From positions 1 through 64,000 of the forward strand of contig NZ_BBMZ01000005.1 of NCBI RefSeq assembly GCF_000759795.1: 64,000 nucleotides of DNA, given 5' to 3'. A model generated the notes under the pieces. The model did not search any database. It saw nothing but the letters and a program-made list of their open reading frames with translations, and was not told where the DNA came from. The position numbers were made by a program, and so were the translations under genes. The stretch comes from Pseudescherichia vulneris NBRC 102420. Lineage in GTDB: Bacteria > Pseudomonadota > Gammaproteobacteria > Enterobacterales > Enterobacteriaceae. This document shows positions 45,783-56,522 of the stretch, piece after piece (position 1 is the stretch's first letter; each line of letters starts with the position of its first letter).

Positions 45783-45866
45783 TAACGTTAGCAGCGCCAG
45801 GCGGTTTTACGCCAGCTATCTTCTTGTTTTAAAAACAAATGACGGCTAACGTAACATGTAACGTTA
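45783..45866. promoter_or_regulatory. three TAACGTWA motifs, candidate operator of the alpha-glucoside operon
   Basis: TAACGTTA at 45783-45790, TAACGTAA at 45847-45854 and TAACGTTA at 45859-45866. The last two form a near-palindrome (18 of 20 positions symmetrical) across 45847-45866. They lie 46-130 bp upstream of the PTS start in the gap to yfhM, and are good candidates for binding by the RpiR regulator. Confidence 0.5.
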
Positions 45867-45871
45867 TGGGC

Positions 45872-45887
45872 TGTGATCGACGTAACA
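45872..45887. promoter_or_regulatory. candidate CRP site
   Basis: TGTGATCGACGTAACA matches TGTGA-N6-TCACA at 9 of 10 defined positions. Its centre is about 142 bp upstream of the PTS start, near the TAACGTWA motifs, and would make the operon subject to catabolite control. Confidence 0.6.
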
Positions 45888-46007
45888 GTTGGGCCTGCCG
45901 TCAAGCAAAGATTGCGAGCCGCTTTCCAGAGTTTTCATTCTCTTTTGGCTAGTGCAAAAACTGGCGCATACTATGGCTGACTCTCGATCAACGGCAGGGA
46001 TAAAGGA

Positions 46008-49000
46008 ATGAAACCGTTACGTTTTACTGCGCTTGCAATGGCGCTGGTCGCTACCTCTTTTTTAGCGGGCTGTGATAATAGCGGCGCGCCACAGGCGGCG
46101 GTCACCAAAGCCGCGGATGCTGATCCAAAGCCAGTGGCTAAAGTCGACAGCGCCCAGCGGGAGAAGCTTGCTGCCCAGAGCGCAGGTAAAACCTTGTCCC
46201 TGCAGGATGCCTCAGAGGTGCAGCTTGATGGCGCAGCCACCCTGGTGCTGGCCTTCAATATCCCCCTCGATCCCGACCAGGACTTCTCCCAGACGGTGCA
46301 CCTTGTCGATAAGAAGAGCGGCAAGCTGGACGGAGCGTGGGAGCTGGCACCCAACCTGAAAGAGCTGCGCTTCCGTCATCTGGAGCCGAACCGGGAGCTG
46401 ATTGTCTCCGTTGATAGCGGGCTGGTGGCGCTGAACAAAGCGACCTTCGGCAGCAGTTTTGAAAAAACCATTACCACCCGCGACGTGGAGCCGAGCGTCG
46501 GCTTTGCCAGCCGGGGCTCATTGCTGCCGGGCAAGGTAGTCGAGGGGCTACCGGTGATGGCGCTCAACGTCAATAACGTCGACGTTAACTTCTACCGCGT
46601 GAAGCCCGAGTCGCTGACGGCCTTTGTCAGCCAGTGGGAATACCGCAACTCCCTGACTAACTGGGAGTCCGATACGCTGCTGAAGATGGCGGATCTGGTC
46701 TATACCGGGCGTTTCGATCTTAACCCCACGCGCAATACCCGCGAGAAGCTGCTCCTGCCGCTGGCCGAGATCAAGCCACTCCAACAGGCGGGCGTCTATA
46801 TCGCCGTTATGAATCAGGCCGGGCACTACAGCTACAGCAATGCCGCCACGCTGTTTACCCTGAGCAATATCGGCCTGTCGGTGCATCGTTACCATAACCA
46901 GCTGGATGTCTTTACCCAGGGCCTGGAGAACGGCGCAGCGGGTGAGGGCGTTGAGGTCACCCTGCTCAATGAGAAGGGGCAGACCCTGGCCCAGGCCACC
47001 AGCGACGCCAAAGGCCATGCGGTGCTCAGCACTGACAAAGAGGCCGCCCTGCTGCTGGCGCGCAAGGATGGCGAAACCACGCTGCTCGATTTAACCCTAC
47101 CGGCGCTGGATCTGGCCGAGTTCGCCATTGCCGGCGAGCCGGGCTACAGCAAGCAGCTGTTTATGTTTGGTCCACGCGATCTCTATCGCCCTGGCGAAAC
47201 GGTGATCCTCAACGCGCTGCTGCGCGACCGGGACGGCAAGCCGCTCCCTGCCCAGCCAGTGAAGCTGGAGGTGGTGAAGCCGGACGGCCAGGTGGTGCGC
47301 ACCGTCGTAAGCCAGCCGCAGGAAGGGGCGCTCTACCAGTTTACCTACTCGCTGGATGCCGGTGCGCCAACCGGCATGTGGCACGTTCGCGCCAATACCG
47401 GGGATAACCAGAGCCCGCAGTGGCGCTTCCAGGTGGAAGACTTTATGCCGGAGCGCATGGCGCTCAACCTCAACGCGCAAAAAGCGCCGCTGGCGATGGC
47501 CGATAGCGTCAGCTTCGACGTCACGGGGCGTTATCTCTACGGCGCGCCCGCCAACGGCAACACGCTACAGGGACAGCTGTTCCTGCGTCCGCTGCGCGAG
47601 GCTGTTGCCGCGCTGCCGGGCTTCCAGTTCGGTAACATTGCCGAGGAGAATCTCTCTCGCAGCCTCGATGAGGTACAGGTCACTCTGGACGAGAAAGGCC
47701 ACGGCGAGGTGACAACTGAAAGCCAGTGGCAGGAGGCCCATTCGCCGTTGCAGCTGATCCTCCAGGCGAGCCTGCTGGAGTCCGGCGGTCGTCCGGTAAC
47801 CCGTCGTGCCGAGCAGGCCATCTGGCCCGCCGCCGCGCTGCCGGGCATTCGTCCGCAGTTTGCGGCTAAATCCGTTTATGACTACCGCACCGATACCACC
47901 GTTGACCGGCCTACGGTTGACGAGAACGGCCAGGCCGGGTTTGACATTGTCTATGTTGATGCCAACGGTGTGAAAAAAGCGGTCAACGATCTGCAGGTGC
48001 GGCTGATCCGCGAGCGTCGCGACTACTACTGGAACTGGTCCGAGAGCGACGGCTGGCAGTCCCAGTTCGATCAAAAGGATCTGGTGGAGGGCGAGCAGTC
48101 TCTCAACCTGGCGGCGGATGAGACCGGCAAGGTCAGCTTCCCGGTGGAGTGGGGCTCCTATCGCCTTGAGGTGAAAGCGCCAGATGAAACCGTCAGCAGC
48201 GTGCGCTTCTGGGCAGGCTACAGCTGGCAGGATAACAACGAGGGGGCGGATGCCGCGCGTCCTGACCGCGTCACCCTGAAGCTCGACAAGCCCGCCTATC
48301 AGCCGGGCGATACCATCCAGCTGCATATTGCTGCTCCCGCAGCCGGTAAGGGTTATGCAATGGTGGAGTCCAGCGATGGTCCGCTGTGGTGGCAGGAGAT
48401 CGACGTCCCGGCCGAGGGGCTGGATCTGGCTATCCCGGTGGATAAAGCCTGGCAGCGCCACGATCTCTACCTCAGCACGCTGGTGGTGCGTCCCGGCGAT
48501 AAGTCCCGCGCCGCCACGCCGAAGCGTGCGGTTGGCCTGCTCCATCTGCCGCTTGGCGATGAGGGCCGCCGTCTGGCGGTAAGCCTCGACGGTCCGCAGA
48601 AGATGCGCCCTGACCAGCCGCTGACCGTTAAGGTCAAGGCCAGCGTGAGCTCAGGTGAAATGCCGAAAAAGGTGAACGTGTTGCTCTCGGCGGTCGACAG
48701 CGGCGTGCTCAATATTACCGACTACGTCACGCCGGATCCGTGGAAATCCTTCTTTGGTCAGAAGCGCTACGGGGCCGATATCTATGATATCTACGGCCAG
48801 GTGATTGAAGGCCAGGGCCGGGCGGCGACGCTGCGCTTTGGTGGCGACGGCGACGAGCTGAACCGGGGCGGGAAGCCGCCGGTTAACCACGTCAATATCA
48901 TCGCCCAGCAGGCGCAGCCGGTGACGCTGGATGAACATGGCGAAGGCACGGTGACCCTGCCGATCGGTGATTTCAACGGCGAGCTGCGGGTGATGGCCCA

Positions 49001-50957
49001 GGCCTGGAGCGAGGATGAGTTTGGCAGCGCTGAAAGCAAAGTAGTGGTTGCCGCGCCGCTGATTGCCGAGCTGAATACGCCGCGCTTCCTTGCCAGCGGA
49101 GACAGTACCCGGCTGGCGCTGGATATCACTAACCTGACCGACAGCCCGCAGACGCTGAACGTCGCGCTTACCGCCAGCGGACTCGTGGAGCTGCAAAGCC
49201 AGCAGCCCGCCCCGGTGAGCCTCGCGCCTCAGGCGCGGATCACCATTTTCATACCCATCGCTGCCAAAGATGGCTTTGGTGACGGCGAAATCAGCGCCCA
49301 GATTAGCGGCCTGACGCTGCCTAACGAAACCTTCGCCCCGCAGCACAAGCAGTGGAAGATTGGCGTGCGTCCCGCCTGGCCTGCACAGACGGTCAACACC
49401 GGGACAATGCTGGCTCCAGGCCAGAGCTGGACTGCACCTGCCGATCTGCTGGCAGGGTTCGCACCTGCCACGCTGCAAGGTCAGCTGCTGCTGAGCGGCA
49501 AGCCGCCGCTGAACCTGGCGCGCTATATTCGCGAGCTGAAGGCCTATCCCTACGGCTGCCTGGAGCAGACCGCCAGCGGTCTCTTCCCGTCGCTCTATAC
49601 CAACGCCGCGCAGCTTAAGGCGCTGGGCATTGCCGGTGACAGCGATGAGAAACGCCGTGCTGCAGTAGAGACGGGCATCTCACGTCTGCTGCAGATGCAG
49701 CGCGACGACGGCGGCTTTGCGCTCTGGGATAAGGGCGGGCCGGAAGAGTACTGGCTTACCGCCTACGTTACCGACTTCCTGGTGCGTGCCGGTCAGCAGG
49801 GCTACAGCGTGCCCGCCGAGGCGCTGACCCAGGCCAACAATCGCCTCCTGCGCTATCTGCAGGATCCGGGCATGATGGCGATCCGCTACAGCGACAACGA
49901 TCAGGCAAGTAAGTTTGCCGTGCAGGCCTACGCCGGGCTGGTACTGGCCCAGCAGCAGAAAGCACCCCTGGGCGCGCTGCGTGAGATCTGGCAGCGCCAT
50001 GAGCAGGCGGCATCAGGGCTGCCTCTGGTGCAGGTGGGCATTGCTCTGAAGCTGATGGGCGACGGTGAGCGAGGCGATCAGGCCGTGGCGCTGGGGTTAA
50101 AAACGCCGCGTCAGGACGATACCCGCTGGCTGGCGGACTACGGCAGCGCCATTCGGGATAACGCCCTGATGCTCTCTCTGCTGCAGGAGAATAACCTGCT
50201 GCCAAATGAACAAAACCGCCTGCTGCACACGCTCTCCGCGCAGGCATTTGGTCAGCGCTGGCTCTCGACCCAGGAGAGCAACGCGCTCTTCCTGGCGGGC
50301 AGAGCCCTGGCGGCAAGTCCAGGCAACTGGCAGGCCCAGACATCACTCGCAGGGGAGGCGCTAAGCGGCGACCGTGCCCGGACGCTGCCGCTGACGGCGG
50401 ATACGCTCGCGGCGCTGCAGGTAACCAACACCGGCAGCGCGCCGCTCTGGCTGCGTCTCGATACCAGCGGCTATGCGCAGTACGCGCCAGCGCCGTCATC
50501 AAACGTCTTGCACATCGAACGGCAGATCCTCGGCACCGACGGCAAGAGCAAATCGCTGTCGGCGCTGAAGAGCGGCGAGCTGGTGCTGGTCTGGCTGGAG
50601 GTGAAGGCCAGCCAGAGCGTGCCGGATGCGCTGGTGGTTGATCTGCTGCCTGCCGGACTGGAGCTGGAGAACCAGAACCTGGCCAGCAGCAGCGCCAGCC
50701 TGCAGGAGAGCGCCAGCGAGGTGCAGAACCTGCTTAACCAGATGCAGCAGGCGGATATCCAGCATATGGAGTTCCGTGACGATCGCTTTGTGGCAGCGGT
50801 AGCGGTAAACGAGGGTCAGCCGGTGACGCTGGTTTATCTGGCCCGTGCCGTTACGCCGGGAAGCTATCAGGTACCGATGCCGCAGGTCGAGTCGATGTAC
50901 GTACCCCAGTGGCGGGCAACGGGCGCAGCAAGCGGCCCGCTGATTGTCCGGCCATAG
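46008..50957 (+). CDS. yfhM: bacterial alpha-2-macroglobulin, lipoprotein
   Basis: A 1649-residue protein of the alpha-2-macroglobulin family, a periplasmic trap for attacking proteases. The signal peptide ends in Phe-Leu-Ala-Gly-Cys with Cys22 as lipidation site; Asp at +2 predicts retention in the inner membrane. Macroglobulin-like beta domains fill most of the N-terminal two thirds. The thioester motif Cys-Leu-Glu-Gln begins at Cys1184, and the helical thioester domain and a C-terminal receptor-like domain follow. Length is close to E. coli YfhM. The next gene encodes PBP1C, its usual partner for repairing damaged wall. Confidence 0.96.
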   Translation: MKPLRFTALAMALVATSFLAGCDNSGAPQAAVTKAADADPKPVAKVDSAQREKLAAQSAGKTLSLQDASEVQLDGAATLVLAFNIPLDPDQDFSQTVHLVDKKSGKLDGAWELAPNLKELRFRHLEPNRELIVSVDSGLVALNKATFGSSFEKTITTRDVEPSVGFASRGSLLPGKVVEGLPVMALNVNNVDVNFYRVKPESLTAFVSQWEYRNSLTNWESDTLLKMADLVYTGRFDLNPTRNTREKLLLPLAEIKPLQQAGVYIAVMNQAGHYSYSNAATLFTLSNIGLSVHRYHNQLDVFTQGLENGAAGEGVEVTLLNEKGQTLAQATSDAKGHAVLSTDKEAALLLARKDGETTLLDLTLPALDLAEFAIAGEPGYSKQLFMFGPRDLYRPGETVILNALLRDRDGKPLPAQPVKLEVVKPDGQVVRTVVSQPQEGALYQFTYSLDAGAPTGMWHVRANTGDNQSPQWRFQVEDFMPERMALNLNAQKAPLAMADSVSFDVTGRYLYGAPANGNTLQGQLFLRPLREAVAALPGFQFGNIAEENLSRSLDEVQVTLDEKGHGEVTTESQWQEAHSPLQLILQASLLESGGRPVTRRAEQAIWPAAALPGIRPQFAAKSVYDYRTDTTVDRPTVDENGQAGFDIVYVDANGVKKAVNDLQVRLIRERRDYYWNWSESDGWQSQFDQKDLVEGEQSLNLAADETGKVSFPVEWGSYRLEVKAPDETVSSVRFWAGYSWQDNNEGADAARPDRVTLKLDKPAYQPGDTIQLHIAAPAAGKGYAMVESSDGPLWWQEIDVPAEGLDLAIPVDKAWQRHDLYLSTLVVRPGDKSRAATPKRAVGLLHLPLGDEGRRLAVSLDGPQKMRPDQPLTVKVKASVSSGEMPKKVNVLLSAVDSGVLNITDYVTPDPWKSFFGQKRYGADIYDIYGQVIEGQGRAATLRFGGDGDELNRGGKPPVNHVNIIAQQAQPVTLDEHGEGTVTLPIGDFNGELRVMAQAWSEDEFGSAESKVVVAAPLIAELNTPRFLASGDSTRLALDITNLTDSPQTLNVALTASGLVELQSQQPAPVSLAPQARITIFIPIAAKDGFGDGEISAQISGLTLPNETFAPQHKQWKIGVRPAWPAQTVNTGTMLAPGQSWTAPADLLAGFAPATLQGQLLLSGKPPLNLARYIRELKAYPYGCLEQTASGLFPSLYTNAAQLKALGIAGDSDEKRRAAVETGISRLLQMQRDDGGFALWDKGGPEEYWLTAYVTDFLVRAGQQGYSVPAEALTQANNRLLRYLQDPGMMAIRYSDNDQASKFAVQAYAGLVLAQQQKAPLGALREIWQRHEQAASGLPLVQVGIALKLMGDGERGDQAVALGLKTPRQDDTRWLADYGSAIRDNALMLSLLQENNLLPNEQNRLLHTLSAQAFGQRWLSTQESNALFLAGRALAASPGNWQAQTSLAGEALSGDRARTLPLTADTLAALQVTNTGSAPLWLRLDTSGYAQYAPAPSSNVLHIERQILGTDGKSKSLSALKSGELVLVWLEVKASQSVPDALVVDLLPAGLELENQNLASSSASLQESASEVQNLLNQMQQADIQHMEFRDDRFVAAVAVNEGQPVTLVYLARAVTPGSYQVPMPQVESMYVPQWRATGAASGPLIVRP

Positions 50958-50958
50958 C

Positions 50959-53283
50959 GTGAAACGTGGTCGTATAGGGCGCTCCCGCTGGCTGTTGCTG
51001 CCGGGGGCGCTGGTTGCTCTGCTTATTGCGCTGCTGCTTGCGGATCGGATCTGGCCTCTGCCTCTCGCTGAGGTCAATCCGGCGCGGGTGGTGGTGGCTG
51101 AAGACGGCACGCCGCTGTGGCGCTTTGCTGACGCCGACGGCATCTGGCGCTATCCGGTGACCATTGAAGAGGTGTCGCCACGCTATTTACAGGCGCTGAT
51201 CCACTATGAGGATCGCTGGTTCTGGACGCATCCTGGGGTCAACCCGCTGGCGATCGCCCGCGCCGCCTGGCAGGATCTGCGCTCGGCCCGGGTGGTTTCC
51301 GGCGGCAGCACCCTCACCATGCAGGTCGCCCGGCTGCTCGATCCCCATCCACGCACCTTCGGCGGCAAGGTGCGCCAGCTGTGGCGTGCAATGCAGCTGG
51401 AGTGGCATCTCTCCAAGCGTGAAATTCTGACCCTCTATCTTAATCGCGCGCCCTTCGGCGGCACCTTACAGGGCGTCGGCGCGGCTAGCTGGGCCTACCT
51501 TGGCAAGTCCCCGGCGCAGCTGAGCTATGCCGAGGCCGCGCTGCTGGCGGTGCTGCCTCAGGCCCCAAGCCGCCTGCGCCCGGATCGCTGGCCCGAGCGG
51601 GCACAGGCGGCACGGGATAAGGTGCTGGAGCGTATGGCATCGCAGCAGGTCTGGTCGGCGCAGCAGGTGCGCGAGTCCCGCGAGGAGCCGGTCTGGCTCG
51701 CACCTCGGCAGATGCCGCAGCTTGCCCCGCTCTTTGCCCGGCGTGTGGCGGGCCGGGATAAGCAGAGCAAAATTATTACTACCCTCGACGCCTCTCTGCA
51801 ACGCCAGCTGGAGGCGTTGGCCCTCAACGTTAAACCGCAGCTGCCACCGCGCAGCTCGCTGGCGATGATCGTTGTCGATCACACCACCATGAAGGTGCGC
51901 GGCTGGGTGGGCTCCGTGGATATCAACGACGACACCCGTTTCAGCCATGTGGACATGGTCACCGCCATCCGATCCCCCGGATCGGTGCTCAAGCCCTTTG
52001 TCTATGGGCTGGCGATGGATGAGGGGCTGATCCATCCGGCGTCGCTCTTACAGGACGTTCCTCGGCTGGCGGAAGATTACCGTCCCGGCAACTTTGACAG
52101 CGGCTTTCACGGTCCGGTGAGTATGAGCGAGGCCCTGGTCCGCTCGCTTAATCTCCCTGCGGTGCAGGTACTGGAGGCCTATGGCCCGAAGCGGTTCGCC
52201 GCCCGACTGCGCAACGCCGGGCTGCCGCTGACCCTGCCCGCCGGCGCCGAGCCGAATCTGTCGCTGATCCTTGGCGGGGCAGGCGCGACGCTGGCTGATA
52301 TCACCGCCGCCTACAGCGCCTTTGCCCGCCACGGCAAGGCTGGGTATTTACGTTTGCAGCCGAACGATCCGCTGGTGGAGCGGCCGCTGATGTCGTCGGG
52401 AGCCGCGTGGATTATCCGCCGTATTCTTGCCTCTCAGGCGCAGCCGCTGCCCGATGCCGATCTTGGCCAGGTTGTTCCCCTGGCATGGAAAACCGGCACC
52501 AGCTATGGCTATCGCGATGCGTGGGCGGTGGGGATCAACGCCCGCTACGTGATTGGCATCTGGACCGGGCGGCCCGACGGCACTCCGGTCGCTGGACAGT
52601 TTGGCTTTGCCAGCGCCGTACCGCTGCTTAATCAGGTCAACACGATGCTCCAGGCTCGCTCGGCGCTGGACGTCGCCCGCCAGCCACGCGATCCGCGCCC
52701 GGAGTCGGTTAGCCGGGGCGTGATCTGCTGGCCCGGCGGTCAGAGCTTGCCTGCCGGGGACAGCAACTGCCGTCGCCGTCTCGCGACTTGGCTGCTGGAC
52801 AAGAGCGAGCCGCCCACGCTTTTACTGCCGCAGCAGGAGGGGATCCGCGGGATCCGCTTCCCGGTCTGGCTCAATGCGCAGGGCCAGCGCGTAGCGGCGG
52901 ATTGCCCGGATGCCCGGCAGCAAACCCTGGTCGTGTGGCCTCTGCCGCTAGAGCCGTGGCTGCCTGCCAGCGAGCGCCGCGCCGCCCGCCTGCCTGCGCC
53001 ATCCGTATCCTGTCCACCGCGTCAGCAGGAGTACCCACCTCCGCTGCTGCTTACCGGCGTAAGAGAGGGGGCCGTAGTGAAGCGCCTCCCCGGCGAGGCG
53101 TACGTCTCCCTGCCGCTACAGGCGACGGGTGGGGAGGGGGAGCGCTGGTGGTTTATCAACGGTGAGCCGCTGGACAACCATGGGCGAGCGTTAAGCCTGC
53201 GCCTTGAGAAACGAGGGGAGTATCAGCTGGTAGTGATGGATGGGGTAGGGCAGACCGCGACGGTGCTTTTTCGGGTGCTGTAG
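50959..53283 (+). CDS. pbpC: penicillin-binding protein 1C
   Basis: A 774-residue bifunctional wall synthase. N-terminal membrane anchor (about 10-30); glycosyltransferase domain (about 50-220) with the catalytic Glu in Tyr-Glu-Asp-Arg-Trp-Phe-Trp and Gly-Gly-Ser-Thr-Leu-Thr-Met-Gln; transpeptidase domain with Ser-Val-Leu-Lys, Ser-Leu-Asn and Lys-Thr-Gly-Thr-Ser motifs; C-terminal PBP1C-specific beta domain (about 690-774). The start is uncertain: GTG at 50959, 1 bp after the yfhM stop, or TTG at 50944 overlapping yfhM; neither has a strong ribosome site, so coupling to yfhM translation is likely. Confidence 0.93.
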   Translation: MKRGRIGRSRWLLLPGALVALLIALLLADRIWPLPLAEVNPARVVVAEDGTPLWRFADADGIWRYPVTIEEVSPRYLQALIHYEDRWFWTHPGVNPLAIARAAWQDLRSARVVSGGSTLTMQVARLLDPHPRTFGGKVRQLWRAMQLEWHLSKREILTLYLNRAPFGGTLQGVGAASWAYLGKSPAQLSYAEAALLAVLPQAPSRLRPDRWPERAQAARDKVLERMASQQVWSAQQVRESREEPVWLAPRQMPQLAPLFARRVAGRDKQSKIITTLDASLQRQLEALALNVKPQLPPRSSLAMIVVDHTTMKVRGWVGSVDINDDTRFSHVDMVTAIRSPGSVLKPFVYGLAMDEGLIHPASLLQDVPRLAEDYRPGNFDSGFHGPVSMSEALVRSLNLPAVQVLEAYGPKRFAARLRNAGLPLTLPAGAEPNLSLILGGAGATLADITAAYSAFARHGKAGYLRLQPNDPLVERPLMSSGAAWIIRRILASQAQPLPDADLGQVVPLAWKTGTSYGYRDAWAVGINARYVIGIWTGRPDGTPVAGQFGFASAVPLLNQVNTMLQARSALDVARQPRDPRPESVSRGVICWPGGQSLPAGDSNCRRRLATWLLDKSEPPTLLLPQQEGIRGIRFPVWLNAQGQRVAADCPDARQQTLVVWPLPLEPWLPASERRAARLPAPSVSCPPRQQEYPPPLLLTGVREGAVVKRLPGEAYVSLPLQATGGEGERWWFINGEPLDNHGRALSLRLEKRGEYQLVVMDGVGQTATVLFRVL

Positions 53284-53432
53284 CGCCAGTTTGCGACTGG
53301 CTGTTGCTAAAACTCATCTTATTTTAAAAAAATGTTATCTTCATCCATAGGCAAGGGTGACGTTGCTCTCTATAATTCGCGCCGGGTCATACGCGTGTAT
53401 GCACGACAACAAAACACATAACAGAGGTTATC

Positions 53433-53864
53433 ATGGCAATTGAACGTACTTTTTCCATCATCAAGCCGAACGCGGTGGCAAAAAACGTTATTGGCAGCAT
53501 CTTTTCGCGCTTTGAATCCGCTGGGTTCAAAATCGTTGGTACCAAAATGCTGCATCTGACCGTTGAGCAGGCTCGTGGCTTCTACGCTGAGCACGAAGGT
53601 CGCCCTTTCTTTGATGGTCTGGTTGAGTTCATGACCTCTGGCCCGATCGTGGTATCCGTGCTGGAAGGCGAAAACGCCGTACAGCGTCACCGTGACCTGC
53701 TGGGTGCGACCAACCCGGACAACGCGCTGGCCGGTACTCTGCGCGCCGACTACGCTGACAGCTTCACCGAGAACGGCACCCACGGCTCTGACTCCGTTGA
53801 GTCTGCTACCCGTGAAATCGCCTTCTTCTTCGGCGAAAATGAAGTGTGTGCCCGTACGCGTTAA
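53433..53864 (+). CDS. ndk: nucleoside diphosphate kinase
   Basis: A 143-residue kinase balancing nucleoside triphosphates by phosphate exchange through a phospho-histidine. The active His is in Asn-Gly-Thr-His-Gly-Ser-Asp-Ser (about residue 117), the family signature. The start follows AGAGGT. Length equals E. coli Ndk. A strong terminator follows before rlmN. Confidence 0.98.
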   Translation: MAIERTFSIIKPNAVAKNVIGSIFSRFESAGFKIVGTKMLHLTVEQARGFYAEHEGRPFFDGLVEFMTSGPIVVSVLEGENAVQRHRDLLGATNPDNALAGTLRADYADSFTENGTHGSDSVESATREIAFFFGENEVCARTR

Positions 53865-53923
53865 TTATTTCGCTAATGCCGCCGACAGACGTGGCATTGG
53901 TGCGGTAGAATTTGTACAATGCA

Positions 53924-53965
53924 GCGCCCCGGACGAGCAGCCGCTTACCGGGGCGCTTCTTTTTT
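53924..53965 (+). terminator. rho-independent terminator of ndk
   Basis: A perfect 9-bp stem (GCGCCCCGG/CCGGGGCGC) with a 15-base loop, followed by TTCTTTTTT. Confidence 0.9.
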
Positions 53966-54012
53966 CAACCCTCCAGGGGCCACAACGTGTAACAACGAGG
54001 CCGGAATCTATT

Positions 54013-55179
54013 ATGTCAGAACAAACTGTTACGCCTGAAATCGTCGTGTCGACGGTTCCCAACAAAGACGCCAAAATCAACCTGCTGGATCTCAACCGTC
54101 AGCAGATGCGCGAATTTTTCAAAAACCTGGGCGAAAAGCCGTTCCGCGCCGATCAGGTGATGAAGTGGATGTACCACTACTGCAGCGATAACTTTGATGA
54201 TATGACCGATATCAACAAGGTGCTGCGTAACAAGCTCAAAGAGGTCGCGGAGATCCGCGCCCCGGAAGTTGTGGAAGAGCAGCGCTCTACTGATGGCACC
54301 ATTAAATGGGCGATCGCGGTAGGCGACCAGCGCGTTGAGACGGTCTACATCCCGGAAGAAGATCGCGCCACGCTGTGCGTCTCTTCCCAGGTCGGCTGCG
54401 CCCTGGAGTGTAAATTCTGCTCTACCGCCCAGCAGGGCTTTAACCGTAACCTGCGGGTCTCTGAGATCATCGGCCAGGTGTGGCGCGCGGCGAAAATCGT
54501 TGGCGCAGCTAAAGTCACCGGTACGCGTCCAATCACCAACGTGGTGATGATGGGCATGGGCGAGCCGCTGCTCAACCTGAACAACGTCGTTCCGGCGATG
54601 GAGATCATGCTGGATGATTTCGGCTTTGGCCTCTCCAAGCGTCGCGTGACGCTGTCGACCTCTGGCGTCGTGCCGGCCCTCGACAAGCTGGGCGATATGA
54701 TTGACGTGGCGCTGGCCATTTCGCTCCACGCGCCGACGGACGAAATCCGTGACGAAATTGTACCGATTAACAAAAAGTACAATATCGAAACCTTCCTCGA
54801 CGCCGTGCGCCGCTACATTAGCAAATCCAATGCTAATCAGGGCCGCGTCACCATCGAGTACGTTATGCTGGATCACGTTAACGACGGAACCGAGCATGCG
54901 CACCAGCTGGCGGAAGTGCTGAAGGATACCCCATGTAAGATCAACCTGATCCCATGGAACCCCTTCCCCGGCGCGCCGTATGGCCGTAGCTCAAACAGCC
55001 GTATCGATCGCTTCTCTAAAGTGTTGATGGAGTATGGGTTTACCACTATCGTGCGTAAAACTCGCGGTGATGATATCGACGCTGCCTGCGGTCAGCTGGC
55101 GGGTGAGGTGATCGACCGTACCAAGCGCACCTTACGCAAGCGTATGCAGGGCGAGACAATTTCGGTTAAGGCCGTTTAA
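54013..55179 (+). CDS. rlmN: dual-specificity rRNA/tRNA adenine-C2 methyltransferase RlmN
   Basis: A 388-residue radical-SAM enzyme that methylates C2 of A2503 in 23S rRNA and A37 in some tRNAs. The cluster motif Cys-Ala-Leu-Glu-Cys-Lys-Phe-Cys is at about residues 129-136, and the methyl-carrying Cys in Ala-Ala-Cys-Gly-Gln near 359. I chose the ATG at 54013 (Met-Ser-Glu-Gln), as in E. coli; the frame is open back into ndk, but that is a chance extension across the terminator. The N-terminal segment is about four residues longer than in E. coli. Confidence 0.96.
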   Translation: MSEQTVTPEIVVSTVPNKDAKINLLDLNRQQMREFFKNLGEKPFRADQVMKWMYHYCSDNFDDMTDINKVLRNKLKEVAEIRAPEVVEEQRSTDGTIKWAIAVGDQRVETVYIPEEDRATLCVSSQVGCALECKFCSTAQQGFNRNLRVSEIIGQVWRAAKIVGAAKVTGTRPITNVVMMGMGEPLLNLNNVVPAMEIMLDDFGFGLSKRRVTLSTSGVVPALDKLGDMIDVALAISLHAPTDEIRDEIVPINKKYNIETFLDAVRRYISKSNANQGRVTIEYVMLDHVNDGTEHAHQLAEVLKDTPCKINLIPWNPFPGAPYGRSSNSRIDRFSKVLMEYGFTTIVRKTRGDDIDAACGQLAGEVIDRTKRTLRKRMQGETISVKAV

Positions 55180-55222
55180 TTATGCTTTCTGCACGGTCCC
55201 GAGCGGGGATCGTGCAGCATAA
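55180..55222. repeat. two-part hairpin after rlmN
   Basis: TTATGC (55180-55185) pairs with GCATAA (55217-55222), and TGCACG (55190-55195) with CGTGCA (55211-55216), with a 4-base bulge on one side. It starts right at the rlmN stop; no T run follows. The remaining 250 bp to rodZ show no further gene and should hold the rodZ promoter. Confidence 0.6.
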
Positions 55223-55473
55223 TCGCGTGGCGTAAGTAACCTAAATATACAGTTTCGATAAATAATTACGGTGCGTTTCCGTCGTGTTTAAGGCAGTATG
55301 TAACGATGGAACAACAGTTTAGCCCTTGAGGTAAAAGCTGTTCTGTTATCCCCGGCCTGACAGCCTTATACTGTCGGTCTAAGGTTAACTGACCCAGAAG
55401 TTTCGCGGTGCGGGTGGGCATTGTGACTTACCGGCACCTGATTTTACATCTCACGTACCAGCAGCTGTAGCGA

Positions 55474-56496
55474 ATGAATACTGAAGCCACTCAAGACCTA
55501 AATGCAACACAAACCACTGGCGTTCGTCTGCGCAACGCCCGTGAACAACTTGGGCTAAGCCAACAAGCGGTCGCTGAACGCCTGTGCCTCAAGGTTTCCA
55601 CCGTTCGCGATATCGAAGAAGACAAAGCGCCTGCCGAATTGGCTTCCACCTTCCTGCGGGGCTATATCCGCTCTTATGCACGCCTCGTGCACATCCCGGA
55701 AGAAGAGCTGCTGCCGATGATGGAGAAACAGGCTCCGGTCAGAGCGGCTAAGGTCGCCCCGATGCAGTCTTTCTCTCTTGGTAAACGCCGCAAGAAGCGC
55801 GATGGCTGGCTGTCGAGTATCACCTGGCTGATTGTCTTTGTCGTGGTTGGCCTGACTGGCGCATGGTGGTGGCAGAACCATAAAGCCCAGCAGGAAGAGA
55901 TCAGCACCATGGCCGATCAATCTTCTGCTGAACTGAACGCCAACAACGAAACGCAAAGCGTCCCCCTGAATACCGACCCAACCGAGCCTGCTGACGCGCA
56001 GACCACCGGTACCGCACCAGCCGAGGTGGCGATCCAGACGCCGCCAACGGCTACTACCACCGCGCCAGCACAGACCACCGCGCAAAACGCCGTGGTCTCT
56101 CCGTCTCAGGCTAACGTTGACTCGGTGACTGCCCCTGCGGCCACCACTGCACCTGCGGTGACCGCAGCGGCAAATAGCACACCGGGCGCAGCGCCGCTGC
56201 CAACCGATCAGGCGGCTGTAACCAATACCGCCGATGCCAACGCGCTGGCCATGACCTTCACCGCCGACTGCTGGCTGGAAGTCACCGATGCTAACGGCAA
56301 GAAGCTGTTCAGCGGCATCCAGCGCAGCGGTGCTAACCTGAACCTGGCTGGTCAGACCCCTTATAAATTAAAAATTGGCGCACCGTCAGCCGTGCAGATC
56401 CAGTTCCAGGGCAAGCCCGTCGATCTGAGCCGCTTTATCAGAAGTAACCAGGTTGCGCGCCTGACCCTCAATGCCGAACAATCAGCAGCTCAGTAA
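55474..56496 (+). CDS. rodZ: cytoskeleton protein RodZ
   Basis: A 340-residue bitopic membrane protein linking MreB filaments to the wall elongation machine. N-terminal helix-turn-helix of Cro type (about 15-85) that binds MreB, a basic stretch (Gly-Lys-Arg-Arg-Lys-Lys-Arg), a membrane helix (about 114-134), a long Thr/Ala/Pro-rich periplasmic linker (about 140-255), and a C-terminal beta domain (about 260-335). The linker length is variable in the family. Followed by ispG after 26 bp. Confidence 0.95.
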   Translation: MNTEATQDLNATQTTGVRLRNAREQLGLSQQAVAERLCLKVSTVRDIEEDKAPAELASTFLRGYIRSYARLVHIPEEELLPMMEKQAPVRAAKVAPMQSFSLGKRRKKRDGWLSSITWLIVFVVVGLTGAWWWQNHKAQQEEISTMADQSSAELNANNETQSVPLNTDPTEPADAQTTGTAPAEVAIQTPPTATTTAPAQTTAQNAVVSPSQANVDSVTAPAATTAPAVTAAANSTPGAAPLPTDQAAVTNTADANALAMTFTADCWLEVTDANGKKLFSGIQRSGANLNLAGQTPYKLKIGAPSAVQIQFQGKPVDLSRFIRSNQVARLTLNAEQSAAQ

Positions 56497-56522
56497 CTGA
56501 CGGGCAACGCGGGAGAGTTTTC

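Noticed and set aside
53692-54012. A 107-residue N-terminal extension of RlmN
   Set aside because: The frame is open back into ndk but crosses the ndk terminator; the family start is at 54013.
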